From Ravibacter sp964562455 (GTDB taxonomy: Bacteria > Bacteroidota > Bacteroidia > Cytophagales > Spirosomataceae): a stretch of DNA of 64,000 nucleotides. A program made the translations under genes and the position numbers. Of this stretch, positions 17,726-26,951 are shown piece after piece. How positions within the stretch are numbered: position 1 is the stretch's first letter; each line of letters opens with the position of its first letter. Below the pieces are notes generated by a model that worked only from the letters and a program-made list of their open reading frames with translations, searched no databases and was not told the origin of the DNA. The stretch is from positions 62,001-126,000 of the forward strand of contig CAZLTN010000003.1 of NCBI GenBank assembly GCA_964562455.1, in the 5' to 3' direction.

Positions 17726-18586
17726 ATGGAAAATGCATTAAAGATAGCCGTTCTGGATATGAACAACGGGGTTCAGAACGAAGGGATGCGATGCATCAGG
17801 AAGGCAATCGAAAATTTTGCGGAAGAAGCGGGCTTGCCCGTCTCATACGAGATTTTTGATGTGCGGCAGGAGAACCGGGTGCCGGACCTGAGTTTCGACG
17901 GCTATATATCATCGGGTGGCCCCGGCAGCCCGCATCCCTCCGGTGAGCCCTGGGAGCGTAAGTTTTTCAATTTTTTAGACTCAGTTCTCCATTATAATCA
18001 AAACAGGAAAAACCGTGTAAAGAAGCCGTTGTTCCTGATCTGCCACTCTTTCCAGGTTGCCTGTATTCATTGGAAAGCAGGGTTGGTTGGCAACAGGAGG
18101 TCTACTTCCTTCGGAACTTTTCCGGTACACAAAACAAGGTATGCCCACGATGAGCCGCTTTTCGAAGGGCTCGATGACCCGTTCTGGGTGGTGGATTCAA
18201 GGGATTTCCAGGTTATCCAGCCTAATGTCCCGGTTTTGGAAAGGATGGGTGCAAAAATTCTCTGCCTTGAGAAAATCAGGCCGCATGTAGACCTTGAGCG
18301 AGCCGTAATGGCCATCAGGTTTTCGAAAGAAATTATAGGCACCCAATTTCATCCGGAGGCAGATGCTGCAGGTATCGGGCGTCATTTTGCCAACGAAGAA
18401 CGAAGGGAAAAAATCATCAAAACATACGGAAAGGCAAAGTACGAAGACATGATCAGGCACCTTGGAGATCCCGACAAGATCGCTTTGACCGAATCTGTCA
18501 TGTTGCCCCGTTTCCTCGCTTCTGTAAAAAGAGCGAAAGGAGTTTATGAAGAAGTGACCGGGTCGGTAGCTGCAGGCCTGTCCTGA
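17726..18586 (+). CDS. Class I glutamine amidotransferase
   Basis: A 286-residue protein of the triad glutamine amidotransferase fold, which hydrolyses glutamine to supply ammonia. SSGGPGSPHP (62-71) fits the oxyanion strand; the nucleophile elbow is LICHSFQ with Cys106, lacking the glycines of the common GxCxGxQ; His209 and Glu211 of QFHPEAD complete the triad. It extends about 70 residues past the domain. A GGGAG sequence lies just upstream of the ATG. It heads a three-gene operon with an ATP-grasp-like protein and a class III aminotransferase, suggesting that the ammonia or a gamma-glutamyl hydrolase activity serves a small-molecule pathway. Product unknown. Confidence 0.88.
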   Translation: MENALKIAVLDMNNGVQNEGMRCIRKAIENFAEEAGLPVSYEIFDVRQENRVPDLSFDGYISSGGPGSPHPSGEPWERKFFNFLDSVLHYNQNRKNRVKKPLFLICHSFQVACIHWKAGLVGNRRSTSFGTFPVHKTRYAHDEPLFEGLDDPFWVVDSRDFQVIQPNVPVLERMGAKILCLEKIRPHVDLERAVMAIRFSKEIIGTQFHPEADAAGIGRHFANEERREKIIKTYGKAKYEDMIRHLGDPDKIALTESVMLPRFLASVKRAKGVYEEVTGSVAAGLS

Positions 18587-18633
18587 CATGCTTCCGGATG
18601 TTACCCTCTCATCAATAAAGTCATACAGCCGAT

Positions 18634-19836
18634 ATGCATACCGAATTCCGAAAAGCGTTCAACGCATCTTTTTCTTCCGATGGCTATCGGTCGTTCGGGG
18701 CTGCAATTGAGCGGGACTTCCCCGGACAATTGGATTTCAGAATTGCAGAAAGCCCGGTCCTTGTTGACCGTGCCTTTCGCGACAAACTACTGCTCGCCTG
18801 CGACAATATCATCGATACGATATCCGCACCGGATTTTGTTGTCCGGACAGACAGGGCGATCCCACCGGCTCAAAAAGTTCCCGGGGAAAACAGGCATACT
18901 TCTTTCCTGGCGATCGATTTTGCCGTCTGCAAGGGAGCTTCCGGCGATCTCGAGCCTCAACTGATCGAGCTGCAGGGGTTTCCGTCGGTATTCGGCTACC
19001 AACTTTACCTGAGCCGCCTTTACCAGGACAGATACCCTTTCCTGCGGGATATGAATTTTACCTTTTCAGGGGCGGCAGACGAAGAAGAGGCTTTCATAAG
19101 GCATTTCGGACAAGTACTGCTGGGAAACGAAAATCCCGAAAACGTAATCCTCCTGGAAATTTTCCCGGATAAGCAAAAGACGCGGATCGATTTTGAAATC
19201 ACTAAGAAATATTGGGGGGTAACGCCTGTCTGCCTGACGAAGATTATCAGAGAAGACAGGAAGATTTTCTACGAAAAAGATGGAAAGAAGATCCGGATCA
19301 GAAGGATTTACAACAGGCTGATATTCGACGATCTCCGCAATTTCCCGGACCTGAAAACCGATTTTTCACTTACCGATGACGTGGACGTCACATGGGTCGG
19401 GCACCCGAACTGGTTCTTCCGTATCAGCAAGTTTATGCTGCCGCTGCTTTCAGGGCCCTATTTCCCGGAAACCAGGTTTTTGAATGATTATGGAGGGGAA
19501 TTTCCCCCGGACCTTGAAAATTACGTATTGAAGCCGCTGTTTTCTTTCGCGGGGAGCGGTGTCGAGCTCCATGTTACAGCAGAAAAGCTCGCTGCTATCG
19601 GCGATCCGGAAAATTACATCCTGCAGCGAAAGGTAGTATATGAGCCTGTTATTCTGACAGACGACGGCTCGAAGGTTAAAGCCGAAATACGAATGCTGTA
19701 TACCTGGCCGGATGAGGCCGAAAAGCCGGTTCTGCTCACCGCTCTGAGCAGGCTGAGCCGGGGGGAAATGATCGGGGTCCGTTTCAATAAAGATTTCACA
19801 TGGGTAGGAAGCAGTGCAGTCTTTTTTGAAGGATAA
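18634..19836 (+). CDS. ATP-grasp-like ligase of unknown substrate
   Basis: A 400-residue cytoplasmic protein that I place in the ATP-grasp superfamily by pattern: ENYVLKPLFSFAGSGVEL (ATP lysine, probably Lys300, then the glycine loop), ENYILQRKVVYEPVI (adenine-binding strand, about 327-340), KAEIRMLYTW (acidic metal ligand). The N-terminal half has EPQLIELQGFPSVFGYQ and DKQKTRIDFEITKKYWGV. The domain order is compatible with circularly permuted ATP-grasp ligases such as those joining amines to carboxylates. It sits 47 bp after the amidotransferase and 19 bp before the aminotransferase. Whether it still ligates anything is not proven; I do not know a named family for it. Confidence 0.6.
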   Translation: MHTEFRKAFNASFSSDGYRSFGAAIERDFPGQLDFRIAESPVLVDRAFRDKLLLACDNIIDTISAPDFVVRTDRAIPPAQKVPGENRHTSFLAIDFAVCKGASGDLEPQLIELQGFPSVFGYQLYLSRLYQDRYPFLRDMNFTFSGAADEEEAFIRHFGQVLLGNENPENVILLEIFPDKQKTRIDFEITKKYWGVTPVCLTKIIREDRKIFYEKDGKKIRIRRIYNRLIFDDLRNFPDLKTDFSLTDDVDVTWVGHPNWFFRISKFMLPLLSGPYFPETRFLNDYGGEFPPDLENYVLKPLFSFAGSGVELHVTAEKLAAIGDPENYILQRKVVYEPVILTDDGSKVKAEIRMLYTWPDEAEKPVLLTALSRLSRGEMIGVRFNKDFTWVGSSAVFFEG

Positions 19837-19855
19837 AGACTTTTATCAGTATCTA

Positions 19856-21079
19856 ATGAAGCATATTACACATAGGCAGCTCTTCTTCGATCACATCGCC
19901 CAGACTTCACATTTTCCCCTCGCCCTTGAAATAGCGCGTGCCGAGGGGTGTTTTATGTATGAACCGTCAGGTAAGCGTTACTATGACCTTATTTCGGGAA
20001 TAGGAGTAAGCAATGTAGGTCATCGCCATCCGCGGGTGGTAGAGGCTGTTAAAGACCAGGCAGACCGGTATCTTCACCTGATGGTATACGGCGAATATGT
20101 ACAGGCGCCGCAGGCCTTGCTGGCTGCTTCTCTCGCTGAAAGCCTCGATCTCCCGGCAAAGGAGACCTCTCCCTTCGGAAGGATCGACCGGGTCTATTTT
20201 ACCAATTCCGGGACGGAAGCCATCGAAGGTGCTATGAAGCTGGCCAAAAGGTTTACCGGGCGTTTCGGGTTTGTTTCCTGCTTCAATGCCTATCATGGCG
20301 CTTCCCAGGGGGCCTTGAGCCTGGCCGGGCAACCCTTTTTCCAGCAGAATTTCAGGCCTTTACTGCCTGGTACTGAACGTATACGGTACGGAGTAATAGA
20401 AGACCTGGACCGGATCACTACCGATACCGCTGCTTTTGTCATAGAACCGGTAGGAGGGGAGTCGGGAGTGAGAATACCTGACTTATCCTATATGCAGGCG
20501 GCCAGGAAAAGATGCACGGAAACAGGCACGCTTCTTATTTTCGACGAAGTCCAGACGGGCTTCGGCAGAACGGGTACCTTCTGGGCTTTCGAAGATTATG
20601 GTATTTATCCCGATATGCTGGTCTGTGCCAAAGGCATGGGGGGCGGAATGCCGATAGGTGCTTTTATGGCATCAGAGAAGGTCATGTCTGTTTTAATGGA
20701 AAACCCGGTCCTGGGGCATATCACTACTTTCGGAGGACATCCCGTCAGCTGTGCCGCGTCGCTCGCGACTTTACAGGTCATCCGGGAAGAACGCCTTTAC
20801 GCATCCGCCCGACACAAGGGAGAAATGATAAGGAAAGCCCTTTCAGGCCATCCTTTAGTGAGAGAAGTACGGGGCAAAGGCCTAATGCTCGCGGCCGAAT
20901 TCGAATCTTTTGATTTGTTAAAGCGGATCATCGATGCCTGTATCGATGAAGGCGTAGTAACCGACTGGTTCTTATTCTGTGACAACTCCATGCGGATCGC
21001 GCCGCCGTTGATTATTTCCGAAGAACAAATTGAAGAAGTCTGCGGGATTATACTAAAAGTGCTGGCGCAATTTGAATGA
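19856..21079 (+). CDS. Class III aminotransferase (PLP dependent)
   Basis: A 407-residue PLP enzyme of the ornithine/acetylornithine aminotransferase class. Visible: phosphate loop NSGTEAIEGAMKLAKRF, Asp230 in LLIFDEVQTGFGRTG, catalytic Lys259 in VCAKGMGGGMP, and TTFGGHPVSCAA. A GTG at 19814 would overlap the previous gene; ATG at 19856 (KHITHRQLFFDHIAQTSHF) is the better start and matches the usual N-terminus of this Bacteroidota group. It is the last gene of the operon after the amidotransferase and ATP-grasp-like genes. Substrate unknown; the usual label aspartate aminotransferase family is only structural. Confidence 0.92.
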   Translation: MKHITHRQLFFDHIAQTSHFPLALEIARAEGCFMYEPSGKRYYDLISGIGVSNVGHRHPRVVEAVKDQADRYLHLMVYGEYVQAPQALLAASLAESLDLPAKETSPFGRIDRVYFTNSGTEAIEGAMKLAKRFTGRFGFVSCFNAYHGASQGALSLAGQPFFQQNFRPLLPGTERIRYGVIEDLDRITTDTAAFVIEPVGGESGVRIPDLSYMQAARKRCTETGTLLIFDEVQTGFGRTGTFWAFEDYGIYPDMLVCAKGMGGGMPIGAFMASEKVMSVLMENPVLGHITTFGGHPVSCAASLATLQVIREERLYASARHKGEMIRKALSGHPLVREVRGKGLMLAAEFESFDLLKRIIDACIDEGVVTDWFLFCDNSMRIAPPLIISEEQIEEVCGIILKVLAQFE

Positions 21080-21133
21080 AGATGCCGTTTCCACAATAAT
21101 AACCTCCCGGGCTTTTTGCTGTTCCGTGCAAAC

Positions 21134-21739
21134 TCAGTTATTCCCCGTGAACAACTGCTGAAGTGTTTTACCGATAACCGATTCCTTGCTCTGATCGGTA
21201 ACATGGTCATGCTCTACCCTTATCAGCTTTTCGATATCGTAGCCCGCGTCATGCGCAATTTCGAGGAATTGGTTGAGTACTTTATCCGGCATACTGATCT
21301 CCCTGGAAAGCAACCAGAGATAATCCCTGTTCTTACCGGCTACCAGTGAATACTTGTAGTGCTTATCGAGCGCAAGTATCGTATAATCAGAATAAAACGG
21401 TCCCCAGAATGATACTTCCAGCGCGCCTGTGTCGCCAGGCCCCACAGACCGGGCCGTTCCTACCGATTGCTTGTGCTCATGGGTCATATAGTTATAACCT
21501 TTGTTCACAACCCGTATGGTGCCGTTGCTGTTAAGGGAATAATGCGCAGAAGTATTGTTGAGATGACGCTCAAAGCAATTGTCCAGCCGGGCTATTTCAT
21601 ACCATTTTCCCAGGTATTTTTCGGGATCGAAAGGATGGACAGGGTCGAGGGCAACTTTATGAGCTCTCGATTTCCGGTACAGGTAGCATGCCAGGCCGGC
21701 GCCTGCAAGTATTCCCGCAAAAAAAGTTCTTGCTTTCAT
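21134..21739 (-). CDS. Lipocalin family protein (Blc-like)
   Basis: A 201-residue bacterial lipocalin with an N-terminal membrane anchor (TFFAGILAGAGLACYLY). The family signature is clear: FDPEKYLGKWYEIARLD (GxWY), then TAHYSLN-type strand SAHYSLNSNGTIRVVNKGYN, SFWGPFYSDYTILALD and KNRDYLWLLSR. Such proteins bind lipids or lysophospholipids at the envelope. A cysteine occurs at LACYL, which might act as a lipobox, although the sequence AGAGLAC is preceded by a short hydrophobic stretch. It converges with the aminotransferase gene. Confidence 0.88.
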   Translation of the reverse strand: MKARTFFAGILAGAGLACYLYRKSRAHKVALDPVHPFDPEKYLGKWYEIARLDNCFERHLNNTSAHYSLNSNGTIRVVNKGYNYMTHEHKQSVGTARSVGPGDTGALEVSFWGPFYSDYTILALDKHYKYSLVAGKNRDYLWLLSREISMPDKVLNQFLEIAHDAGYDIEKLIRVEHDHVTDQSKESVIGKTLQQLFTGNN

Positions 21740-21830
21740 GTGTGTAAGAATTTTTACCTGTTACTAAAACGTACGCAGGCCGGTGTTTATTGAATTGACT
21801 AAAGGAGAAGATAGCCTGAAGACAAAAAAA

Positions 21831-22376
21831 TCAATCTGTAATAAGGGCCTTCAGCCGGTCGTAAAAACCGGTACTCTTAAAGGTGAAGGTCTTATGAAGT
21901 ATATAGTTGCTCATGAAGCTGAAGCCCTGCCCGATGATATAGCAAACCATTTCGTTTACATTGATCGACTTCTTGGCAAAAGACAATTGTAACCTGTAAA
22001 TCGGGATCTGCAGGATATCGGTAGCGAAATACAGCGAACCTACCGCAAAAACCCATGTGACGCCCCAGGAAAACATGGCTACCATTACAAACTTGACCAT
22101 TTCACGCCGGGTCTGGTTTGTATTCCTTACGTTAAAAGCAAAGAGCTTTGTCAGTATAAAGCCGACGATCAGCGAAACAGGGTAGGCAATGTTAATGGAC
22201 TGATCGAAAGTCAGCCCGAACCAGTCCTGGGTCAAACTGCTGGTCAGCAACTGGACCAGCGCCCCGGTACCGGCTACAAAAAAATACGCAAGTAGATCTT
22301 TTTTATTTAATATTTTTGAATTGCCGGCTTTACTGCTCACAGAAAAATACCTTTTTCGGTTCAAGTGTGGCCGCAA
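21831..22376 (-). CDS. GtrA family membrane protein
   Basis: A 181-residue inner-membrane protein with four hydrophobic helices: LLAYFFVAGTGALVQLLTS, NIAYPVSLIVGFILTKLF, VMVAMFSWGVTWVFAVGS and VCYIIGQGFSFMSNYIL, the last ended by the typical HKTFTF. The GtrA family is thought to move lipid-linked sugars or to help surface polysaccharide synthesis. No glycosyltransferase is adjacent. The start may be at a later residue than 22376 (the first 25 residues are polar), but no better codon is obvious. Confidence 0.88.
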   Translation of the reverse strand: MRPHLNRKRYFSVSSKAGNSKILNKKDLLAYFFVAGTGALVQLLTSSLTQDWFGLTFDQSINIAYPVSLIVGFILTKLFAFNVRNTNQTRREMVKFVMVAMFSWGVTWVFAVGSLYFATDILQIPIYRLQLSFAKKSINVNEMVCYIIGQGFSFMSNYILHKTFTFKSTGFYDRLKALITD

Positions 22377-22451
22377 TATTAGGCAATAATACAGTAGTAT
22401 CGCAATAAAGCCCGGTTTCTTTTACTGAACGGACATGATGATTAATTAATT

Positions 22452-22483
22452 ACCACATCACCACATCACCACATCACCACATC
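22452..22483. repeat. 8-bp tandem repeat ACCACATC x4
   Basis: Four exact copies of ACCACATC lie in the divergent region between the GtrA gene and the next Gfo/Idh gene. The motif resembles the 16-bp tandem repeat at 27770 and the GTGATGAT repeats near 13715, so it belongs to a family of simple repeats dispersed between genes. Confidence 0.85.
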
Positions 22484-22563
22484 ATTGGATTATCTGAGTA
22501 TGATTTGCCTCCAAGTTGATCTTTATTGTAGCTAAAGAACATTTAACCACTATTTCTGTTTTG

Positions 22564-23853
22564 ATGAAAAACTCAACTTCTCGCAGAGAGTTCATCAGGA
22601 ATTCTTCTCTCCTGGCAGGCGGGGCTATGATATCCGGTTTTCCTGCTATAAAAAGCAATAAGGAAGCAATCCTGAAAATAGCTCTGATCGGCTCGGGATC
22701 GAGGGGCGCAGGGGCTGCGGCTCAGGCGCTGAAAACGTCCAAAAATGTTAAGCTGGTAGCCATGGCCGATGCTTTCAGGGACCGGCTCGACTCTTCTTAC
22801 ACCTCACTGACGAAAGTACCCGGTATCCAGGACCAGATAGACGTTCCCGAGAAGCATAAATTCGCCGGGTTTGATGCCTATCAGAAAGCCACGGAGCTGG
22901 CAGATGTGGTCCTGCTGGCAACGCCTGCTCCTTTTCGTCCAGAGCATTTCCGGTTTGCCGTAGAAATGGGTAAGCATTGCTTTCTCGAAAAACCGCTTGC
23001 ATCCGACGCTCCCGGCATCCGCCAGGTATTGGAAACAGGCAAGCTGGCAGCCTCAAAAGGGCTCAATGTGGTAGTAGGCCTCCAGAACCGGTATGACCCG
23101 GCTTACCAGGAAATGGTAAAACGTATCCACGACGGTACAATCGGTGACCTGATCAGCGCATCCTGCTACTATAACGTAGGCAGGGTCAATCTCGTCCCGA
23201 GACAGGCCGGATGGACAGAAATGGAATACCAGGTTCGTAACTGGAGATATTTCAACTGGTTATGGGCCGGTAGCCCGGCGGGCCTCCAGATCCACAACGA
23301 CGACATAGTGAACTGGGTAAAAGGCGGATTCCCGGTGAAAGTAGTAGGCAACGGCGGCAGAGCGGCGCTCAGCGGCCCCGACAACGGTGATATTTACGAT
23401 CACTTTTTCGACGAGTACGAATATGCCGACGGCTTTAAGCTGAACAGCCAGATCAGGCACATCACCGGCTGCTGGAACAAAGGCGGAAGTTTTTTTTACG
23501 GTACCAAAGGTCACGGCGACCTGAAAGACGGATTCAAGGACTACAAAGGGAACCTGATCTGGAAATACAGCGGCAAGCAGGCAAATCCCTACCAGTTGGA
23601 ACATGACGAGCTGTTTGCGGCTATTCGCGGTGCAAAATATATCAATGACACCGAATGGGGAGCGAAAAGTACAATGTCGACGATTATGGGCAGAATGGCG
23701 TCGCACTCCGGACAGCTCATCGAGTGGGATGCGGCGCTTAACTCTAAAGAGAGCATCGTGCCCGCAAAACTTGCCTGGGATGCCGATCCGCTGGTAATGC
23801 CCAATGAAAAAGGAGAATACCACGTGCCCGTGCCCGGAATAGACAAAGTGTAG
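22564..23853 (+). CDS. Tat-exported Gfo/Idh/MocA family oxidoreductase
   Basis: A 429-residue NAD(P)-dependent oxidoreductase. The N-terminus KNSTSRREFIRNSSLLAGGAM carries a twin-arginine type signal (SRREF), so it is probably exported folded with its cofactor. The Rossmann loop IALIGSGSRGAGAA and the motif LEKPLASDAPGIRQVLE are intact. The C-terminal part has HNDDIVNWVKGGFPV. The frame is open from a TTG at 22516, but ATG at 22564 begins the signal. Proteins of this type in Bacteroidota often act on glycosides or sugar amides. A terminator follows 28 bp later. Confidence 0.9.
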   Translation: MKNSTSRREFIRNSSLLAGGAMISGFPAIKSNKEAILKIALIGSGSRGAGAAAQALKTSKNVKLVAMADAFRDRLDSSYTSLTKVPGIQDQIDVPEKHKFAGFDAYQKATELADVVLLATPAPFRPEHFRFAVEMGKHCFLEKPLASDAPGIRQVLETGKLAASKGLNVVVGLQNRYDPAYQEMVKRIHDGTIGDLISASCYYNVGRVNLVPRQAGWTEMEYQVRNWRYFNWLWAGSPAGLQIHNDDIVNWVKGGFPVKVVGNGGRAALSGPDNGDIYDHFFDEYEYADGFKLNSQIRHITGCWNKGGSFFYGTKGHGDLKDGFKDYKGNLIWKYSGKQANPYQLEHDELFAAIRGAKYINDTEWGAKSTMSTIMGRMASHSGQLIEWDAALNSKESIVPAKLAWDADPLVMPNEKGEYHVPVPGIDKV

Positions 23854-23881
23854 ATCTCAAGGCAAAATAATTATATATTTC

Positions 23882-23913
23882 AGCCCCGGCATCGTTAAGC
23901 CGGGGCTTTTTTA
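23882..23913 (+). terminator. Rho-independent terminator after the Gfo/Idh gene
   Basis: Stem AGCCCCGGC (23882-23890) with GCCGGGGCT (23899-23907), 8-base loop, followed by TTTTTT. Clear terminator on the plus strand. Confidence 0.9.
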
Positions 23914-23962
23914 TCCCGACATTTTTAAAAGGCTGCCCCTTCAATAATTCTCAAATCTGTTT

Positions 23963-23970
23963 TAGCTTTG
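23963..23970 (+). promoter_or_regulatory. Candidate -7 promoter box (TAnnTTTG)
   Basis: TAGCTTTG matches the Bacteroidota -7 consensus and lies 40 bp before the LytTR regulator start, after the terminator. No TTG at the -33 position is obvious. Tentative. Confidence 0.4.
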
Positions 23971-24010
23971 TATCTGGCTATAATAAAACCTGAGTCTTTT
24001 ACAAACCTTT

Positions 24011-24733
24011 ATGACGCCCCCGCCTGCCGAGAAGATACGGTTTATTGCGATCGACGATAACCCGCTTGACCTGTTGACAATCTCGGAATATGCCGCACGG
24101 TTTGATTCGCTCGAAAACTGCGGACTTTTTTCCAACGCGCTGGAAGGCTACGGAGCCATCAGCACAACGCGGCCCCATGTGGTGTTTCTCGACATCGAGA
24201 TGCCGGTATTCAGCGGGATCGAGCTGCTGCGGAAAATAAGGGAGGAAGTTCCCGTCGCTGTTTTTGTCACCTCCCATCCTGAATATGCCCTCGAAGGGTT
24301 CGAGCTGTCGGCCCTCGACTATATATTGAAGCCCGTAGAGGAGGACCGCTTCGGGCGGACACTCGACCGCATCGTCGACTATCTTGAAATGAAAAGAAAA
24401 TCGGAGGCGTACGAGGTCTGGCTCGAAAATGATACCCTTGTGATAAGGGAAGGCTATAACCAGGTAAAACTGTCGCAACGGGAGATCGTATACCTCGAGG
24501 CCATGCAGGACTATACCAGGGTAGTGACCACCGTCAAACCTTATATGACGCTTTCTTCACTTTCGTTTTTCCTGGAGCAGTTGCCTGCGGAACGTTTCCT
24601 GCGCATACACAGGAGCTACGCGGTAGCCAGGTGGCACATAAAAGAGGTGAGGGGAAGCGAGATAGTCTGCAGCAACGGAACGCTGCCCGTAGGAAAGACT
24701 TACCGTTCGTCGATCTCCAAGATAAAGCTGTAA
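24011..24733 (+). CDS. LytTR-family response regulator
   Basis: A 240-residue two-component regulator. The receiver domain has FIAIDDNP and the phospho-acceptor Asp61 in VVFLDIEMPVFSG, with the lysine in DYILKPVEEDRFG. The C-terminal LytTR DNA-binding domain (about 135-235) reads REIVYLEAMQDYTRVVT and then FLRIHRSYAVARWHIKEVRG. It is separated by only 4 bp from the kinase gene that follows, so the two are cotranscribed and functionally paired. Confidence 0.93.
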   Translation: MTPPPAEKIRFIAIDDNPLDLLTISEYAARFDSLENCGLFSNALEGYGAISTTRPHVVFLDIEMPVFSGIELLRKIREEVPVAVFVTSHPEYALEGFELSALDYILKPVEEDRFGRTLDRIVDYLEMKRKSEAYEVWLENDTLVIREGYNQVKLSQREIVYLEAMQDYTRVVTTVKPYMTLSSLSFFLEQLPAERFLRIHRSYAVARWHIKEVRGSEIVCSNGTLPVGKTYRSSISKIKL

Positions 24734-24737
24734 GTCA

Positions 24738-26855
24738 ATGGGTCGCGTACTGCTTCTGTTATTCCTGTGCGTCGCGGGACAGCTTTACGGCCAGGTGATT
24801 CCTGATCTTTCCGCTTACAAGACCTCAAAACAAAAGCTATACAGGCTGGCAGTGGCCTGTGATTCGCTGAATGCCCTCGCCGAAGTAGAAAAAGTCAAGA
24901 CCATTTCGAAGTATGCACTGGGGATCATACCGGCAGATGACTTCTATAACAAGTCGCTTTTTTATTTTTATCTGGGGGTATGCTATGAATCCGACACGAA
25001 AAAAGATAGCTGCATCATGGCGCTAGAAACTTCGGTCGACTATGCCAGGAAGGCTAAAAATCCTGCAAGAGTGAAGAAGGGTCTGGGTCGCCTCATCTAT
25101 GTCTACGCCAATGTGCCCGGCTACCGAAGCCAGAGTGATGCTACTATCAAAGAATTGCTGGGTATCATCGATACGACGCGCAGCGAAGCTGAAAAAGCGT
25201 CTCTGTACGGTAATATGGGTACTTACTACAACCTGAAAGGGGAGTATACCAGGGAGGCGCATTACCTGCTTGAAGCGATCACGATCCTTAAAAAGCTCAT
25301 CGATACAGGAGAGGTCAGGGACAGGGAGGAGGTAGTCGTAAGCCTGATGAACCTGGGCCTTATGTATTACCAAACCGGGCAGACAGAAAAAGGGCTGTTC
25401 TATACCCGCGAAACCCGGAGCTACATTGTCAATACGCAATATTACCTGGCCCATTACTACAAACAAATGTCGGAAGGGCTCCTGTTGAACAGGCAGCCCG
25501 ATAAGGCGCGTGTTTATTATGATTCACTCACCGCGATGCTGAAATTGCCGCAGTCCGGTATTGCCGAGTTTAACAATCGCATTTATATCGATCTTGCCTT
25601 TTCGGAGTATTACCTTGGCCTGAACAAGCCCGACAGTGCCTTGCTGTATGCCGGGAAGGCGGTCCGTATCGGGGAAAAATGGGCCGATGAGTTTTCATTG
25701 GCCAGCATCAACTTCATGAAGGGGAAAATCTACTACTACCTGAAGGATTATGAAAAGGCCCTTCCGTTTCTGACAGCTTCCGAAAAGATGATCCAGGAGG
25801 CAGATCCTAATATGAACGTGCAGCTTTTGCAGACGCTTGCCCGCTCTTACGGTGCATCAGGTGAATACAGGAAGGCATTCGAGTACTATGAGAAATATGC
25901 GCCGCTCAGGGATACGCTCTACAAAGAGGCTGCGGAAAAAAGCATAGCCGAGGCAGAAGCGCAATATCAGAATAAAGAGAAACAGCAGCAGATCGATATC
26001 AAAAACATGCAGATCGAAGAGGCGAAGAAAGAGAAAATATGGCTTGCATCCGGCCTGGGTATGCTTACGGTTTCTCTTTTCCTGCTGGCGGTAATTTACC
26101 GGGACAAGAAGAAAAACGCCGCGATATTAGATAAAAAAAACCGGGAGCTAGCTGTGGCTATCAGTGAGCTGGAAGATGCCAACCAGACCAAGGCGAAGCT
26201 TTTCAGCATCATCGGCCACGATCTCCGGTCGCCCATCAGCCAGGTATACCAGTTCCTGAAATTACAGCAACTCAACCCGAAAGCACTTACGGACGAACAA
26301 CGCGCGCAGTTGAGCGAAAAGATACAGACTGCGACAGGATCTTTACTGGAAACGATGGAAGACCTGCTACTATGGTCCAAAACCCAGATGAGGGAGTTCC
26401 GGGCTCATATGCAGCCGGTAACTGTCGCGCCGGTGACCGATCAATGCCTCAAATTGCTGCACCTTAACATAGAAGCAAAAGCACTGTCGGTAGAAAAAGA
26501 TATACCCGGTGACGCTGAAATATACAGCGATCCATACTATATGGAAATCATACTGCGTAACCTGGTGCAGAATGCCGTCAAGGTAGCGCTGCCCGGAAGC
26601 GCCCTCAGGCTGGGCTACCGGAACGACGGAGCTGAGCAGATCATTTCTGTGACGAACGAGGGCCAGCCTTTCGGACAGGACGATTACCTGCGTATTGTCA
26701 GCAACGGGAACACTGCGCAGGGGCTCGGCGGACTGGGGCTTAAGCTAGTAAGCGAACTATCCGAAAAATCCGGACTTCAGATACGCTTTTCCAGCCCTTC
26801 GGAAGGCATCACAACAGTAGAAATTATTTCCGGGATTCCCGCAGACGGTGAGTGA
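24738..26855 (+). CDS. TPR-containing sensor histidine kinase (HisKA class)
   Basis: A 705-residue sensor kinase: signal peptide (GRVLLLLFLCVAGQLYGQ), TPR-type helices to about residue 430, one membrane helix (WLASGLGMLTVSLFLLAVIY), coiled-coil linker, and a HisKA helix with histidine in SIIGHDLRSPISQVYQF. The HATPase domain has the N-box EIILRNLVQNAVKVA, but the G1 box is degenerate (VTNEGQPFGQDDYLRI, Asn in place of the usual Asp), while the final GLGGLGLKLV loop is intact. It may have altered ATP binding. It forms a pair with the LytTR regulator 4 bp upstream. Signal unknown. Confidence 0.9.
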   Translation: MGRVLLLLFLCVAGQLYGQVIPDLSAYKTSKQKLYRLAVACDSLNALAEVEKVKTISKYALGIIPADDFYNKSLFYFYLGVCYESDTKKDSCIMALETSVDYARKAKNPARVKKGLGRLIYVYANVPGYRSQSDATIKELLGIIDTTRSEAEKASLYGNMGTYYNLKGEYTREAHYLLEAITILKKLIDTGEVRDREEVVVSLMNLGLMYYQTGQTEKGLFYTRETRSYIVNTQYYLAHYYKQMSEGLLLNRQPDKARVYYDSLTAMLKLPQSGIAEFNNRIYIDLAFSEYYLGLNKPDSALLYAGKAVRIGEKWADEFSLASINFMKGKIYYYLKDYEKALPFLTASEKMIQEADPNMNVQLLQTLARSYGASGEYRKAFEYYEKYAPLRDTLYKEAAEKSIAEAEAQYQNKEKQQQIDIKNMQIEEAKKEKIWLASGLGMLTVSLFLLAVIYRDKKKNAAILDKKNRELAVAISELEDANQTKAKLFSIIGHDLRSPISQVYQFLKLQQLNPKALTDEQRAQLSEKIQTATGSLLETMEDLLLWSKTQMREFRAHMQPVTVAPVTDQCLKLLHLNIEAKALSVEKDIPGDAEIYSDPYYMEIILRNLVQNAVKVALPGSALRLGYRNDGAEQIISVTNEGQPFGQDDYLRIVSNGNTAQGLGGLGLKLVSELSEKSGLQIRFSSPSEGITTVEIISGIPADGE

Positions 26856-26951
26856 GACGCACCTTCGCCGATTTACAGGGCGCGTTCGCCGATTATTCAG
26901 CGATGCCGCCGGTTGCCGTAGGTATTTTTAAGCATCACCAACGGAACAGAA

